The position numbers and the translations under genes were made by a program. Positions 50,006-58,282 of a stretch of 64,000 nt of DNA are shown piece after piece. Below the pieces are notes generated by a model. The model was not told the origin of the DNA and searched no databases. It worked only from the letters and a program-made list of their open reading frames with translations. How positions within the stretch are numbered: position 1 is the first letter of the stretch; each line of letters begins with the position of its first letter. The stretch is from Planctomycetota bacterium (lineage in GTDB: Bacteria; Planctomycetota; MHYJ01; JACQXL01; JACQZI01): contig JACQZI010000023.1 in NCBI GenBank assembly GCA_016207825.1, forward strand, positions 133,169-197,168, in the 5' to 3' direction.

Positions 50006-50770
50006 ATATTTAAGCATCGCCAGCATCGCCACGGCGGCGGTTTCCACCCTCAATATTCCGCCCACCGGCATCTGGACCGCCTTAAACCCGGCGGCCTTGG
50101 CCTTTTCCACTTCATCAGGCGAGAAATCGCCTTCCGGCCCGATGAGGTATAGTATCTTTACACACCCCCTACCCCCTCCCCGATTAGGTCGGGACTCCGC
50201 TGCCGCTACGCTTATTAGAGGGGAATATGTTATCAAATCATCTCCTTCGGGATAAGCTAAGAGTTTTATATTGTAGTCGTTTATTGTACCAAGTAATTTC
50301 GCAAATGGCAATATTTCCGCGATTTCCATAACGGTGGATTGGGATGATTGCCTGGCGGCCTCCACGGCTATCTTTTTCCAACGCTTAACCTTGTTTTCGC
50401 CGACGTCCCTGACGACACTGCGCCTGGTTTCCATGGGGATAAGCTTATTAAGCCCTAGTTCAGCGCACTTTTCCACCAGCCAGTCCATCCGGTTGCCTTT
50501 GGGAATAGCGACAGCAAGAGAGATATTAGTTGTTGGTTGTTGGTTGTTAGTTGTTGGCTCTTGCGGAATAATTTTTAGCTGTGTATTCTTGCCAAGCACA
50601 CTTATTTGCGCATGATGAATATTGCCGGATTTATCGAAGAGTTCCACCTTATCGCCGATTTTCAGGCGGAGAACCCGGCTAAGATGCAGGGACTGTTCTT
50701 CGTCAAGGGAGACCTCCGCTTCCGCGCCGGTAACGGGCGTATCTATGTAGAATCTATGAAGCCGTTTCAT
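49979..50770 (-). CDS. rsmE: 16S rRNA m3U1498 methyltransferase
   Basis: 263 residues of the SPOUT-class RsmE family: an N-terminal PUA-like part (LHLSRVLRLKIGDKVELFD), AIPKGNRMDWLVEKCAELGL, ETRRSV, WKKIAVEAARQSSQS and the SAM-binding knot LIGPEGDFSPDEVEKA near 205-220. It methylates U1498 in the ribosomal decoding region. Two in-frame additions are repeat-derived: TTNNQQPTTN (about residue 71-80, from 50527-50557) and about 24 residues (PLISVAAAESRPNRGGGRG core) from the palindromic repeat 50159-50224. It is longer than typical because of these. Confidence 0.9.
   Translation of the reverse strand: MKRLHRFYIDTPVTGAEAEVSLDEEQSLHLSRVLRLKIGDKVELFDKSGNIHHAQISVLGKNTQLKIIPQEPTTNNQQPTTNISLAVAIPKGNRMDWLVEKCAELGLNKLIPMETRRSVVRDVGENKVKRWKKIAVEAARQSSQSTVMEIAEILPFAKLLGTINDYNIKLLAYPEGDDLITYSPLISVAAAESRPNRGGGRGCVKILYLIGPEGDFSPDEVEKAKAAGFKAVQMPVGGILRVETAAVAMLAMLKYQLAISNEQ
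50159..50224. repeat. Palindromic repeat inserted in frame in rsmE
   Basis: CACACCCCCTACCCCCTCCC at the left and TATTAGAGGGGAA at the right enclose CGATTAGGTCGGGACTCCGC and a GCTACGC word. It is a longer relative of the hairpin after dapF (23876-23901). It is read through in the rsmE frame just before the SAM-binding motif. Confidence 0.6.
50527..50557. repeat. In-frame 7-bp-period microrepeat inside rsmE
   Basis: TTAGTTG, TTGGTTG, TTGGTTG, TTAGTTG, TTGG in tandem, translated on the minus strand as a T/N/Q-rich loop. Confidence 0.65.
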
Positions 50771-50779
50771 ACAACTAAT

Positions 50780-50860
50780 AAGTTACAATGAACAAGTATC
50801 AATGAGCAAGGAATTTCATCCTTAATTGTTAATTGCTAATTGTTCATTGTCACTTGTAAC
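50780..50860. repeat. Inverted 7-bp-period microrepeat element upstream of rsmE
   Basis: The left arm (50780-50810) carries GTTACAATGAACAAG and CAATGAGCAAGG. The right arm (50818-50860) carries TTAATTG, TTAATTG, CTAATTG, TTCATTG and CACTTGTAAC. The arms are roughly reverse-complementary around GAATTTCAT. Confidence 0.6.
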
Positions 50861-50864
50861 CAAT

Positions 50865-50898
50865 AAAAAACCCCCCGGATTTTTAATATCCGAGGGGC
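50865..50898 (-). terminator. Intrinsic terminator of the porin-like gene
   Basis: On the minus strand CCCCTCGGAT-ATTAAAA-ATCCGGGGGG followed by six T. It lies 35 bp after the stop of the gene at 50933. Confidence 0.85.
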
Positions 50899-50932
50899 TT
50901 TTATCTGTGCAATTAAGCACTTACATACAGGG

Positions 50933-52459
50933 TTAGAATTTTACATTGGCCCCAAACATAAGCAGGGTCATCGAGTCAAAGGTTTCATAAGCGCCTGCAT
51001 TCGTCGGTGTCGGGTTTGTAAAGGCGATTGAATCGAAGAAATCGCCACCGGATAACATTCCCAAACCGAGAACGAAATCGACATTATCAGAATACTTTAA
51101 AGTAGCCTTAATATCGACTTCCATTCCGAGCGCATCGTCTGCGGCTTTCGCCACATCATCACCAGTTAACAGCAAGCCATCCGGACCGGCAGTATTAGTG
51201 AACGGCGGAGTGTCAAGCGTAAACTGGCCGATGAGCATCTTCAGGTTAAGGGGCATCGAGTTCCCGCCTAATTTGAGTGAGGTTTTAATCCCCGCCTCTA
51301 TCTTAATAGCGTTATAATTGCTATCAAGATCCAGACCGTAGAGAGAATCCTCTAAGATCATGGTTGATTGTGAGTTCTCGTAGGAGATAAAGTGATTATT
51401 TTCGGTATATTTTACGGAGGCTGATTTATAGGCATTCGAATCATCACCGCCGCTTACGTTCCACATGGAAAGATCCACGTAGGGCTTTACCGAAACATCG
51501 ACGAAATCATATCTTCCGCCGAGACGATAAGCCGAAGCAACTTGGTCGACATCCGCTACCTGTCCGGCAGCGTTGACACCAATATTGCTAAGAGTGCCGG
51601 TCTGGTTGTAATACTCAAAATAGAGTTCCAGATTAGGCACTGCACCGAAATAATCCACTCCAAACCCGATGGTCATGGCGTTCAATCCGGTATTTAAAGC
51701 TGCCCCACCGTTGGTATCCGGGTTATTCATCTGGGCAATTAATACCTTAAGAACGTTCTTTTCACCGGGTAGTTTGTAGGCGACATTCACCCCGACCAAA
51801 TTATCATTGGCGCGGGCGGCTCCTGTCTGCCTGGTCACCCCATACATGAAGTCGACCTGATAGTTATCGTCCTTCAGCGAGCCGTAATTAAACAGGAACC
51901 CGCTGAATTCAGAAACTCCACGAGCGGTTGCTGCGTTGGCAGCAATCTGGCTATCCATAGGCAGCCAAACGCTGTAGGTCTGCGCTTCGGAAACATCCAT
52001 AAAGAAGGCGCCTTCGCCTTCCCTGAGGGTAAATTTAAGGTCCTGGATTCCATAGCTCATTGTTAGTTTAGGGCTGAAAAATTCACCTACCCTGATGTAA
52101 GCCTGTTCAATGGCAGGAGAAATGTTATCGGCTCCGCCTAAATCCACGTTGGAAGCGGTGCCTGTTGCCGCTGCGCCGGCGTCATTAAGAGCGCTCACGC
52201 GGCGGTTTTCGAACTGAACAATCGCGGTCACTTTCTCTGCCAATTCCCATTTCGTATTAATCGTAATGAGAGGTGTCAAAATCGTGTCGCTGTGTGAAAG
52301 TGCCCCGTTGTGGAAGGTATTGATTTCCTTGCTGCGATAAGCAGTAGGAAGCTCAACATCTCCTGACAGGCTGAAGCTTGCCGGCACATCTGCCAGAGAG
52401 CTGCCCGCCACCAGTCCGACTAACATTATGCTTAAAACAACTAACCCGAGTTTCTTCAT
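50933..52459 (-). CDS. Outer-membrane beta-barrel (porin-like) protein
   Basis: 508 residues. A signal peptide ending ...GSSLADVPA (about 1-24) is followed by alternating-polarity strands characteristic of a large barrel and ends in the C-terminal phenylalanine typical of outer-membrane proteins (MLLMFGANVKF). No coiled-coil or S-layer-homology segment is visible. It is probably a general porin or nutrient channel; substrate unknown. A consensus promoter lies 230 bp upstream, leaving an unusually long leader, and a strong terminator follows. Monocistronic and likely highly expressed. Confidence 0.75.
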   Translation of the reverse strand: MKKLGLVVLSIMLVGLVAGSSLADVPASFSLSGDVELPTAYRSKEINTFHNGALSHSDTILTPLITINTKWELAEKVTAIVQFENRRVSALNDAGAAATGTASNVDLGGADNISPAIEQAYIRVGEFFSPKLTMSYGIQDLKFTLREGEGAFFMDVSEAQTYSVWLPMDSQIAANAATARGVSEFSGFLFNYGSLKDDNYQVDFMYGVTRQTGAARANDNLVGVNVAYKLPGEKNVLKVLIAQMNNPDTNGGAALNTGLNAMTIGFGVDYFGAVPNLELYFEYYNQTGTLSNIGVNAAGQVADVDQVASAYRLGGRYDFVDVSVKPYVDLSMWNVSGGDDSNAYKSASVKYTENNHFISYENSQSTMILEDSLYGLDLDSNYNAIKIEAGIKTSLKLGGNSMPLNLKMLIGQFTLDTPPFTNTAGPDGLLLTGDDVAKAADDALGMEVDIKATLKYSDNVDFVLGLGMLSGGDFFDSIAFTNPTPTNAGAYETFDSMTLLMFGANVKF

Positions 52460-52573
52460 ATTTCCTCCTTTTAAAACAAACTTACTAGGGTGGTCCAGTT
52501 ATCAAGATAAGATTCTGTCACTCTTAGGAAGCGGCAAACCTTAATAATTTCCCATCTTATCTCTTATACTTTC

Positions 52574-52586
52574 TCACCTCCTTTCT
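52574..52586 (-). promoter_or_regulatory. Orphan full-length Shine-Dalgarno sequence in the porin leader
   Basis: The minus strand reads AGAAAGGAGGTGA, complementary to 13 bases of the usual 16S rRNA 3' tail. No start codon follows at a normal distance, and the porin ATG is about 115 bases further on with its own AAAGGAGG. It could be a ribosome standby site or a relic. Confidence 0.5.
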
Positions 52587-52695
52587 TATTTTTATGTCAG
52601 GACCATTTCCCTCAAGACCCTTTAGAAACATTATCTAAATTTTCCAATCTGCCTCATTTAGATACCGCTTCTAAGAGGCCAAGCAAATTCCGACA

Positions 52696-52723
52696 ATTAT
52701 ACTCAAAATTCCCTTCTTGTCAA
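52696..52723 (-). promoter_or_regulatory. Consensus sigma-70 promoter of the porin-like gene
   Basis: Minus-strand TTGACA (52718-52723), 16-bp spacer, TATAAT (52696-52701). Both boxes are perfect. Start near 52689. The remaining gap up to the next gene (52724-52990) holds two GC-rich hairpins near 52867-52915 and the terminator below, no gene. Confidence 0.8.
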
Positions 52724-52935
52724 GAGAAAAATCATTTTTTGGATAAAATTTTTTCCTTAACAGGATACAACCCAAGCCCCGGCCCTTTTAGCCCATTAGG
52801 ATAATATCGGTAAATATGAGGGTAAGGCTTTAGAATAATATTAGGTATACTCAAGAATGAATAACCCCCACCTCCGGTGGGGGCGACTTAACAGTCCCCG
52901 CCCTAAATCGGGCGTGGAATAAAGTCGTAGAGTCG

Positions 52936-52973
52936 AAAAAATAGCCCCCGAACTTTCGTCCGGAGGCTATTTT
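52936..52973 (-). terminator. Intrinsic terminator of the small barrel gene
   Basis: AAAATAGCCCCCGAAC-TTTC-GTCCGGAGGCTATTTT forms a stem with A/T-rich flanks on both sides, 17 bp after the stop at 52991. It would work for either strand. Confidence 0.8.
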
Positions 52974-52990
52974 AGATTAACCGTTGTGGG

Positions 52991-53584
52991 TTAGAACTTC
53001 ATACCTAAAGAAATGGCTACCCACATACCGCCGAGGTCATTGATATTGTCAACATAATCAGTGGCGACGCCATCAGGATCGAAAGATACTGTGGTCAGTA
53101 CTCTGTATCCTAATGTGACGTTCAGGTTAGTCATGATTTTTTCTCCACCTGAAACAACGCCCCATGTAACAAAGACATCAGCCATTGGAGTTGTATCGTT
53201 CATTCTGATAAGGGCCGCGGTATTATCCCAAGCCTGTAAATCAGCCATACCGATATGCAACCCGGCTGTGAATTTGTCGGTCAGCTTGCGAGCCAGTAAC
53301 ATGGCTTCGATGCTGACATCAACATCAACAACTGTAGAAGTAGCACCCGCGTTTTTATCTTCTTCTAAGGAAATAGTTGAGCCCTCTTTGTAGAAGCCGA
53401 TATCGGTTTTCGCATCAACCGGTAAAGCAATAGCTAAAAAGCTACCGCCGCCTGTTTCAGCGTTCTTATCGTTGCACTTGTAATACATCGTGCCCAATTC
53501 GAAACCGAGTGATTCGGCCTTAGCGGATAAAACCATTCCGCTCACGAGAGCCAGTGCTAATACCAACATTGTCAGTTTTTTCAT
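52991..53584 (-). CDS. Small outer-membrane beta-barrel protein
   Basis: 197 residues with a signal peptide (about 1-23, ending SAKA) and alternating beta strands (KTDIGFYKEGSTISLEED, DKFTAGLHIGMADLQAW, NLNVTLGYRVLTTVSF), ending in phenylalanine (WVAISLGMKF). It looks like an eight-stranded barrel of the OmpA/OmpW size class, without a peptidoglycan-binding domain. It has its own consensus promoter and terminator, so it is probably abundant. Role unknown. Confidence 0.7.
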   Translation of the reverse strand: MKKLTMLVLALALVSGMVLSAKAESLGFELGTMYYKCNDKNAETGGGSFLAIALPVDAKTDIGFYKEGSTISLEEDKNAGATSTVVDVDVSIEAMLLARKLTDKFTAGLHIGMADLQAWDNTAALIRMNDTTPMADVFVTWGVVSGGEKIMTNLNVTLGYRVLTTVSFDPDGVATDYVDNINDLGGMWVAISLGMKF

Positions 53585-53654
53585 TATTCTGTCTCACCCC
53601 CTTTCATATTTTAAATACTCTATCTGTTATTTTGTTTCCAAGTTAATTTAGACG

Positions 53655-53682
53655 ATTATACTCATTATTCGCCTTGAGTCAA
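53655..53682 (-). promoter_or_regulatory. Sigma-70 type promoter of the small barrel gene
   Basis: Minus-strand TTGACT (53677-53682), 16-bp spacer, perfect TATAAT (53655-53660); start near 53648, leader about 64 bases with GAAAGGGGGTGA before the ATG. Confidence 0.75.
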
Positions 53683-53753
53683 CTATTTTCTGGTTAATTT
53701 TATTTTTCTCGATTATTTAATTATCGTAAACAAAACCGAATAACTTTAATAAA

Positions 53754-54497
53754 TTATAATTTTTCTTTAATAATTTCCAAATCACCGATGGTGGTAATCT
53801 TCATATTATCGTAACTTCCCGGGACGATCCTCACTTTATAGCCCGCGTTTTCCGCTAAAGAGGCATCATCCGTGATTATATGCTTATCGGCAACGAATGC
53901 CATTTTACTATAGGCCTTTTCGAGGATTCCCCTTTTAAACCCCTGCGGAGTCTGCGCCGCCCAAAGTTCGGCCCTTTTCAGGGTCTTTTCTATCACCCCG
54001 CCCGTTTTAACCAGTTTTATGGTATCTACAACCGGAACAGCCAGGATAGCCGCCCCGAATCTCCTAACCGCCCTTATTAATGTATCTATATCATCTTTAT
54101 TAACCAGGGGGCGGGCAACATCATGAACCAATACGACCTGACTCCGCTCATCCACCGCCTTTAATGCCCTGGCAACCGAATCCCGGCGTTCCTTACCCCC
54201 TTTAACCAGCTTAACTTTGCTCTTCTTTACATATATATTAACGAGTTTCCCGGCTTTTTCCATATCCTGCGGGTTTATGGCAATAATTATCTCTCTTAAA
54301 CGCGGGATGGCGGCAAACTTATTAATAATATGCATAAGGAGCGGCTTGCCTTTTAATATGATAAAGGGCTTACGGACAGACTCCTTCCGTGCCCTTGGCT
54401 GCCTCTTTGCAAATCCGGAGACTTGCATCCTTTTGCCCAAGCCGGCAGCGGGTATTATTACACTAATATCCCTATTGGTTCTCTTGGCTTGTTTCAT
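53754..54497 (-). CDS. ispD: 2-C-methyl-D-erythritol 4-phosphate cytidylyltransferase
   Basis: 247 residues. IspD makes CDP-methylerythritol in the MEP isoprenoid pathway. It has VIIPAAGLGKRM at the start, GKPLLMH, VKGGKERRDSVARAL, VLVHDVARPLV, AAQTPQGF and the C-terminal TDDASLAE. A basic insert (QPRARKESVRK, about 28-38) lies between the nucleotide loop and the KPF motif. It is the last gene of the M50-trpS-scpA-ispD run. Confidence 0.93.
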   Translation of the reverse strand: MKQAKRTNRDISVIIPAAGLGKRMQVSGFAKRQPRARKESVRKPFIILKGKPLLMHIINKFAAIPRLREIIIAINPQDMEKAGKLVNIYVKKSKVKLVKGGKERRDSVARALKAVDERSQVVLVHDVARPLVNKDDIDTLIRAVRRFGAAILAVPVVDTIKLVKTGGVIEKTLKRAELWAAQTPQGFKRGILEKAYSKMAFVADKHIITDDASLAENAGYKVRIVPGSYDNMKITTIGDLEIIKEKL

Positions 54498-54534
54498 CGG
54501 TATTCTTAAAATTACCCTTTAGGAAAAAATCATA

Positions 54535-55440
54535 TTATTCTGGCTGCCCGGTTTGTATTTGGGGGTTATCCGGAATTTCCGGAATGCTTTCCGCCTCTTT
54601 TACCGGTTGAGACGCGCCTTCCGGAACTGCCTCAGGGGTTTCTGCCGGCTTAACGGCATCAGGCTCTTGCGGTTGCGCCGCCTGGGGTGTAATGACTGGA
54701 TTAGCTTCAGGGACAACCGCAGGCACAGACGGGGGCGCCAACTTTATGGTTATTTCCCCGAAATCGCTTTCCTGGTTCAGGGTGATCTTCTGTTCTTTGG
54801 CAAGCTCCAGCGCCGCCAGGAAGTTTTTAAGGGTAATTATCTTGTTCTTGCCATGCTCGGTAAGCACGGAAAAGGTCATTTCTGCCTGGTCTTTGAGGCG
54901 CTCAAGAATAGAAATCATAAACCGTTCCAGCGGAACATCCTCGTAAATAATCGAAAGCGAGGTCTCCAGTGCGGTTTCTTTGGTCAGGCGGTTAAAGGTC
55001 TTAACCAAAGGCCAAAGTTCAATTTCCACCACCGGTTCGGGTTTTTCTTCCGGCGTTTCCTCTTCCTTAATAGAAGGGCGCGGATAAAGCTGTAATTGCT
55101 TCTGGACGAGCCCGGATAAAATCTTTGAAAGATCCTTGTATTTCTTATATTCTATGAGCTTCCTGACCAATTCAAAGCGCGGGTCGTCCTCTTCCGGCTC
55201 TTCCTCGTCGCGCGGCATCAAAGACCGGGCTTTCATTTCTATCAGGGTTGCCGCCACGACCATGAATTCACTCGCCATATTGATATCCAGGTGTTTTATC
55301 ATTTCGAGATATGACATATATTGGTCGGTGATGCGGGATATGGGAATATCGTAGATATTAAGCTCTTCTTCCTTGACCAGGTAAAGCAACAGGTCAAAGG
55401 GCCCGTAGAAGTTTTCCAGTTGGACTTTATAGTCTGTCAT
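54535..55440 (-). CDS. scpA: Segregation and condensation protein A
   Basis: 301 residues. ScpA is the kleisin of the bacterial condensin with Smc and ScpB. It has FYGPFDLLLYLVKEEELNIYDIPI, YLEMIKHLDINMASEFMVVAATLIEMKARSLMP (quoted here only as family blocks at about 9-32 and 48-80) and a C-terminal winged-helix region near 165-225. A proline/glutamate-rich tail of about 60 residues (VPEANPVITPQAAQPQEPDA) is extra. ScpB is not next to it. Confidence 0.9.
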   Translation of the reverse strand: MTDYKVQLENFYGPFDLLLYLVKEEELNIYDIPISRITDQYMSYLEMIKHLDINMASEFMVVAATLIEMKARSLMPRDEEEPEEDDPRFELVRKLIEYKKYKDLSKILSGLVQKQLQLYPRPSIKEEETPEEKPEPVVEIELWPLVKTFNRLTKETALETSLSIIYEDVPLERFMISILERLKDQAEMTFSVLTEHGKNKIITLKNFLAALELAKEQKITLNQESDFGEITIKLAPPSVPAVVPEANPVITPQAAQPQEPDAVKPAETPEAVPEGASQPVKEAESIPEIPDNPQIQTGQPE

Positions 55441-55463
55441 ATTTAAAACCTATAACGAAATAA

Positions 55464-55566
55464 GATTGCTTCCCCCGAATGCTTTCGGGGTCGCAATGAC
55501 AATTTTCCGCGCCTAAAGCGAGTCATTGCGAGTCCTCCGATATCCATCGGGGGACGCGGCAATCCC
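55464..55566. repeat. REP/MITE-like inverted repeat between trpS and scpA
   Basis: GATTGCTTCCCCCGAATGC...GGGGTCGCAATGAC at the left and GTCATTGCGAGTCC...GGCAATCCC at the right are inverted relatives, each with its own internal CCCCCGA/TCGGGG hairpin. The GCAATGAC/GTCATTGC ends are typical of a very widespread intergenic repeat. Confidence 0.7.
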
Positions 55567-55581
55567 GTTTTAATATGAGTT

Positions 55582-56568
55582 CTAAACCAAAGCAACGGCC
55601 TTTTTCACCTCAATCATCGTCTGGAGGGCAATCGCGCCGGCCTTCTCGGCGCCCTGTTTCAGGATTTTATTGACGTAATCCTTGTCTTTTTCTATCTCGC
55701 TGCGTTTTGCCTGAATCGGCTTTAGCCTTTCGACCACGATATTGGCAAGCTCTTTCTTACAGTCGGTGCAGCCGTGTTTGGCGTCCTTACATTCCTGGGC
55801 AAGCAAAGCCGCGCGGTCCGGTGCAAAGACCTTGTAATAATCAAAAAGGTTGCATTCTTCCGGATGGCCCGGGTCGTTGCGCTTAATGCGCTTGGGGTCG
55901 GTGAACATCGTCTGTATCTTTTTGGCAATCCCGTCAACCGGGTCGGAAAGGTTTATCACGTTGCCGTAGCTCTTGCTCATCTTGCGCTTATCTAATCCCA
56001 AAAGGCGCGGAGTCTTGGTCAAGAGTGCTTTCGGCTCCGGGAATATGTTGCATTTAAACAAGTGATGGAAACGGCGGACAATCTCCCGCGCCAGTTCCAG
56101 GTGCGGCAACTGGTCCTCGCCCACCGGCACGGCATTGCCTTTATAGAGCAGGATATCCGCCGCCTGTAAAACCGGATAGCCCAAAAAGGCGTATGTGGTC
56201 AGGTCGCGTGTGGTGATTTCCGTCAACTGCTCTTTATAAGTCGGGCATCGCTCGAGCCATCCCAAGGGCGTGATGCAGGAAAAGACCAACTGCAGCTCCG
56301 CGTGCTGGGGAATATCGGACTGGCGGAAAATCACGCTTTTCTCCGGGTCGATTCCGCAGGCTATCCAATCCGTCACATTATCCATGGAATATTCCGCCAA
56401 GTGCGAAGAATCCTCGTATTCGCTCATCAGGGCGTGCCAATCCGCCACCATATAAAAGCAATCATATTCTGATTGCAGTTTAACCCAGTTCTCCAGGGCG
56501 CCGACCAGGTGTCCCAGGTGGAGTTTGCCTGTCGGCCTCATTCCGGAAAGTATTCGTTGTTTCTCCAT
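55582..56568 (-). CDS. trpS: Tryptophanyl-tRNA synthetase
   Basis: 328 residues of the class Ic synthetase: ILSGMRPTGKLHLGHLVGAL with the HIGH-type LHLGHL (about 15-20), MVADWHAL, GYPVLQAADILLYKG, PVGEDQLPHLELAREI and the KMSKS loop in KRKMSKSYGN (about 195-204). A C-terminal CKDAKHGCTDCK block adds a possible zinc site. The length is typical. It lies 5 bp after the M50 protease gene. No T-box leader is visible. Confidence 0.95.
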   Translation of the reverse strand: MEKQRILSGMRPTGKLHLGHLVGALENWVKLQSEYDCFYMVADWHALMSEYEDSSHLAEYSMDNVTDWIACGIDPEKSVIFRQSDIPQHAELQLVFSCITPLGWLERCPTYKEQLTEITTRDLTTYAFLGYPVLQAADILLYKGNAVPVGEDQLPHLELAREIVRRFHHLFKCNIFPEPKALLTKTPRLLGLDKRKMSKSYGNVINLSDPVDGIAKKIQTMFTDPKRIKRNDPGHPEECNLFDYYKVFAPDRAALLAQECKDAKHGCTDCKKELANIVVERLKPIQAKRSEIEKDKDYVNKILKQGAEKAGAIALQTMIEVKKAVALV

Positions 56569-56573
56569 AATTT

Positions 56574-57218
56574 CTACCTAATAAAGCTTATTAAAAAATA
56601 ATTCAGCTTTGCCATCAATAAATTCAGAAAAGAAAATCCGCCGGTCACAACCAAAACCATAATAATTATGAAGCCAAACGGTTCTATCCTATCCAATGAT
56701 GCTTTCATATCCCACGGAAGAAAATAACGCAGTATCCTCGACCCATCCAGCGGAGGAATAGGAATAATGTTAAACAAAGCCAAAAGGATATTGATGTATA
56801 TAAACAAATAAAACAACGTTATATTGAATTCCAACAAACTATGGTTAAACGTGGTCCTGTTTGCCAGAAAAGCAAACCCTAAAAAGAAACAAAATCCTAT
56901 AATTGCCAGGAGCAAATTGGAAAAAGGGCCGGCTAAACTGCTTAGCATCATGCCTTTTTCCGAATCACGGAAATTATACGGGTTTATCGGCACCGGTTTC
57001 GCGCCCCCGAAAACAAACCCGCTGGTAAAAAACAGAACCACCGGCAATATGATAGTCATAAACGGATCAATGTGTTTTAGGGGGTTAAGTGTTATACGCC
57101 CTTGATAGTAAGCCGTATTATCCCCCAATTTATAAGCGACCCATCCATGGGCACATTCGTGGATAATCGCTGAAAAGCCCAGTATGGTAAACGACAATAC
57201 CAGCCAGATTATATCCAT
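56574..57218 (-). CDS. Site-2-type (M50B) membrane metalloprotease, Rip-like
   Basis: 214 residues with five or six membrane segments. The zinc motif HECAHG (HExxH in IIHECAHGWVAYKLGD, about 19-34) and the second metal ligand in NIIPIPPLDGSRIL (about 163-176) are both present. FxGGAKPVPINPYNFRD is also typical. It lacks a PDZ domain. Members may cleave membrane-bound anti-sigma factors or signal remnants. Its promoter diverges from that of kdsD, and trpS, scpA and ispD follow on the same strand. Confidence 0.9.
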   Translation of the reverse strand: MDIIWLVLSFTILGFSAIIHECAHGWVAYKLGDNTAYYQGRITLNPLKHIDPFMTIILPVVLFFTSGFVFGGAKPVPINPYNFRDSEKGMMLSSLAGPFSNLLLAIIGFCFFLGFAFLANRTTFNHSLLEFNITLFYLFIYINILLALFNIIPIPPLDGSRILRYFLPWDMKASLDRIEPFGFIIIMVLVVTGGFSFLNLLMAKLNYFLISFIR

Positions 57219-57244
57219 TTAACAATCCTCTACACAAAGATTTC

Positions 57245-57273
57245 ATTATATAAACACTCCCTGCCCATTTCAA
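57245..57273 (-). promoter_or_regulatory. Sigma-70 type promoter of the M50-trpS-scpA-ispD run
   Basis: Minus-strand TTGAAA (57268-57273), 17-bp spacer, perfect TATAAT (57245-57250); start near 57238, about 20 bases before the ATG. Confidence 0.75.
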
Positions 57274-57285
57274 ATATAATTTAAC

Positions 57286-57314
57286 TTGCTTTTCCGCCTT
57301 ATTGCTGGTAAAAT
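57286..57314 (+). promoter_or_regulatory. Sigma-70 type promoter of kdsD
   Basis: TTGCTT (57286-57291), 17-bp spacer, TAAAAT (57309-57314). The predicted start near 57321 leaves about 5 bases before the ATG at 57326, so the mRNA would be almost leaderless. It diverges from the promoter at 57245-57273. Confidence 0.65.
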
Positions 57315-57325
57315 GCTCAAGTTAT

Positions 57326-58282
57326 ATGGATATTAAATACGCCAGGAGTATTTTGTTGTCTGAAACAAAGGCAATCCAATCCCTTTCCGGGCGGATAAAT
57401 GCCTCTTTCAAGAAGGCAATCGGGATGCTCCTTTCCTGCAAGGGCAGGGTGGTCGTGACCGGAATGGGCAAGACCGGAATCATCGGGGAAAAGATTTCCG
57501 CGACGCTCGCTTCCACCGGCACACCTTCGCTCTTCCTCCATCCGGCTGAGGCATACCACGGCGACCTGGGCAGGCTCGCCAAAAACGATATCGTCCTTTT
57601 ATTATCCAACAGCGGCGAGACCGAAGAGGTCGTAAAATTGCTGCCCGCGGTAAAGAAAATCGGCGCGGTGGTCATCGCCATGACAGGCTCGGCTAAATCG
57701 ACCATCGGCAAATTGAGCGACGTCGTCCTGGAAACGGGCAAGATAAAGGAAGCCTGCCCCTGGGATATCGTCCCGACGGCATCGACCACTGCCATGCTCG
57801 CCTTAGGCGACGCCCTGGCTTTGACGGTCTTTAAACACCGCAAATTCACCAAGGAACAATTCGCTTTATACCATCCGGGCGGGGAGCTCGGCAGGAGGCT
57901 GCTCAAAGTAAAGGAAGTCATGCGTTCCGGCAAATTCAACCCGGTCATCAAAGAAGACCGCCCGGTAAAAGACGCGCTGGTCATCATCACCCAGAAACGC
58001 GCCGGCGCGGTGAATATCGTAAATAAATCCGGCAAACTCACCGGCATTTTCACGGACGGCGACCTGAGGCGCCATATAGAAAAAAGCCCTGATATACTGA
58101 CACACCCCGTAAAATCCATCATGACGGCAAACCCGTTGACAACTACCGCCAGCTCACTGGCAGTGGAGGCATTACGCATCCTTAAAGAAAAGAAGATAGA
58201 CGAACTGCCCGTGGTTGACGATAAAAAACATCCGGTCGGAATGCTGGATGTCCAGGACTTATTGGATGTAGGATTGGTTTAA
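57326..58282 (+). CDS. kdsD: D-arabinose 5-phosphate isomerase (KdsD/KpsF family)
   Basis: About 318 residues: a SIS domain (about 30-180; GRVVVTGMGKTGIIGEKISA, GDLGRLAKNDIVLLLSNSGE, ACPWDIVPTASTTAMLALGD) followed by two CBS domains (about 200-318). It isomerises ribulose-5-phosphate to arabinose-5-phosphate, the first step to Kdo in lipopolysaccharide. The ATG at 57326 (MDIKYARSILL) is preferred because a promoter covers the upstream frame. The stop overlaps the next start by one base, linking it to an LptC-like protein. Confidence 0.92.
   Translation: MDIKYARSILLSETKAIQSLSGRINASFKKAIGMLLSCKGRVVVTGMGKTGIIGEKISATLASTGTPSLFLHPAEAYHGDLGRLAKNDIVLLLSNSGETEEVVKLLPAVKKIGAVVIAMTGSAKSTIGKLSDVVLETGKIKEACPWDIVPTASTTAMLALGDALALTVFKHRKFTKEQFALYHPGGELGRRLLKVKEVMRSGKFNPVIKEDRPVKDALVIITQKRAGAVNIVNKSGKLTGIFTDGDLRRHIEKSPDILTHPVKSIMTANPLTTTASSLAVEALRILKEKKIDELPVVDDKKHPVGMLDVQDLLDVGLV

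Noticed and set aside
55582-56700. T-box leader for trpS
   Set aside because: The M50 protease gene ends 5 bp upstream of trpS, leaving no room for a T-box leader.
57302-57325. Longer N-terminus for kdsD starting at 57302
   Set aside because: The extra codons overlap the -10 box and would not be transcribed from the predicted promoter.
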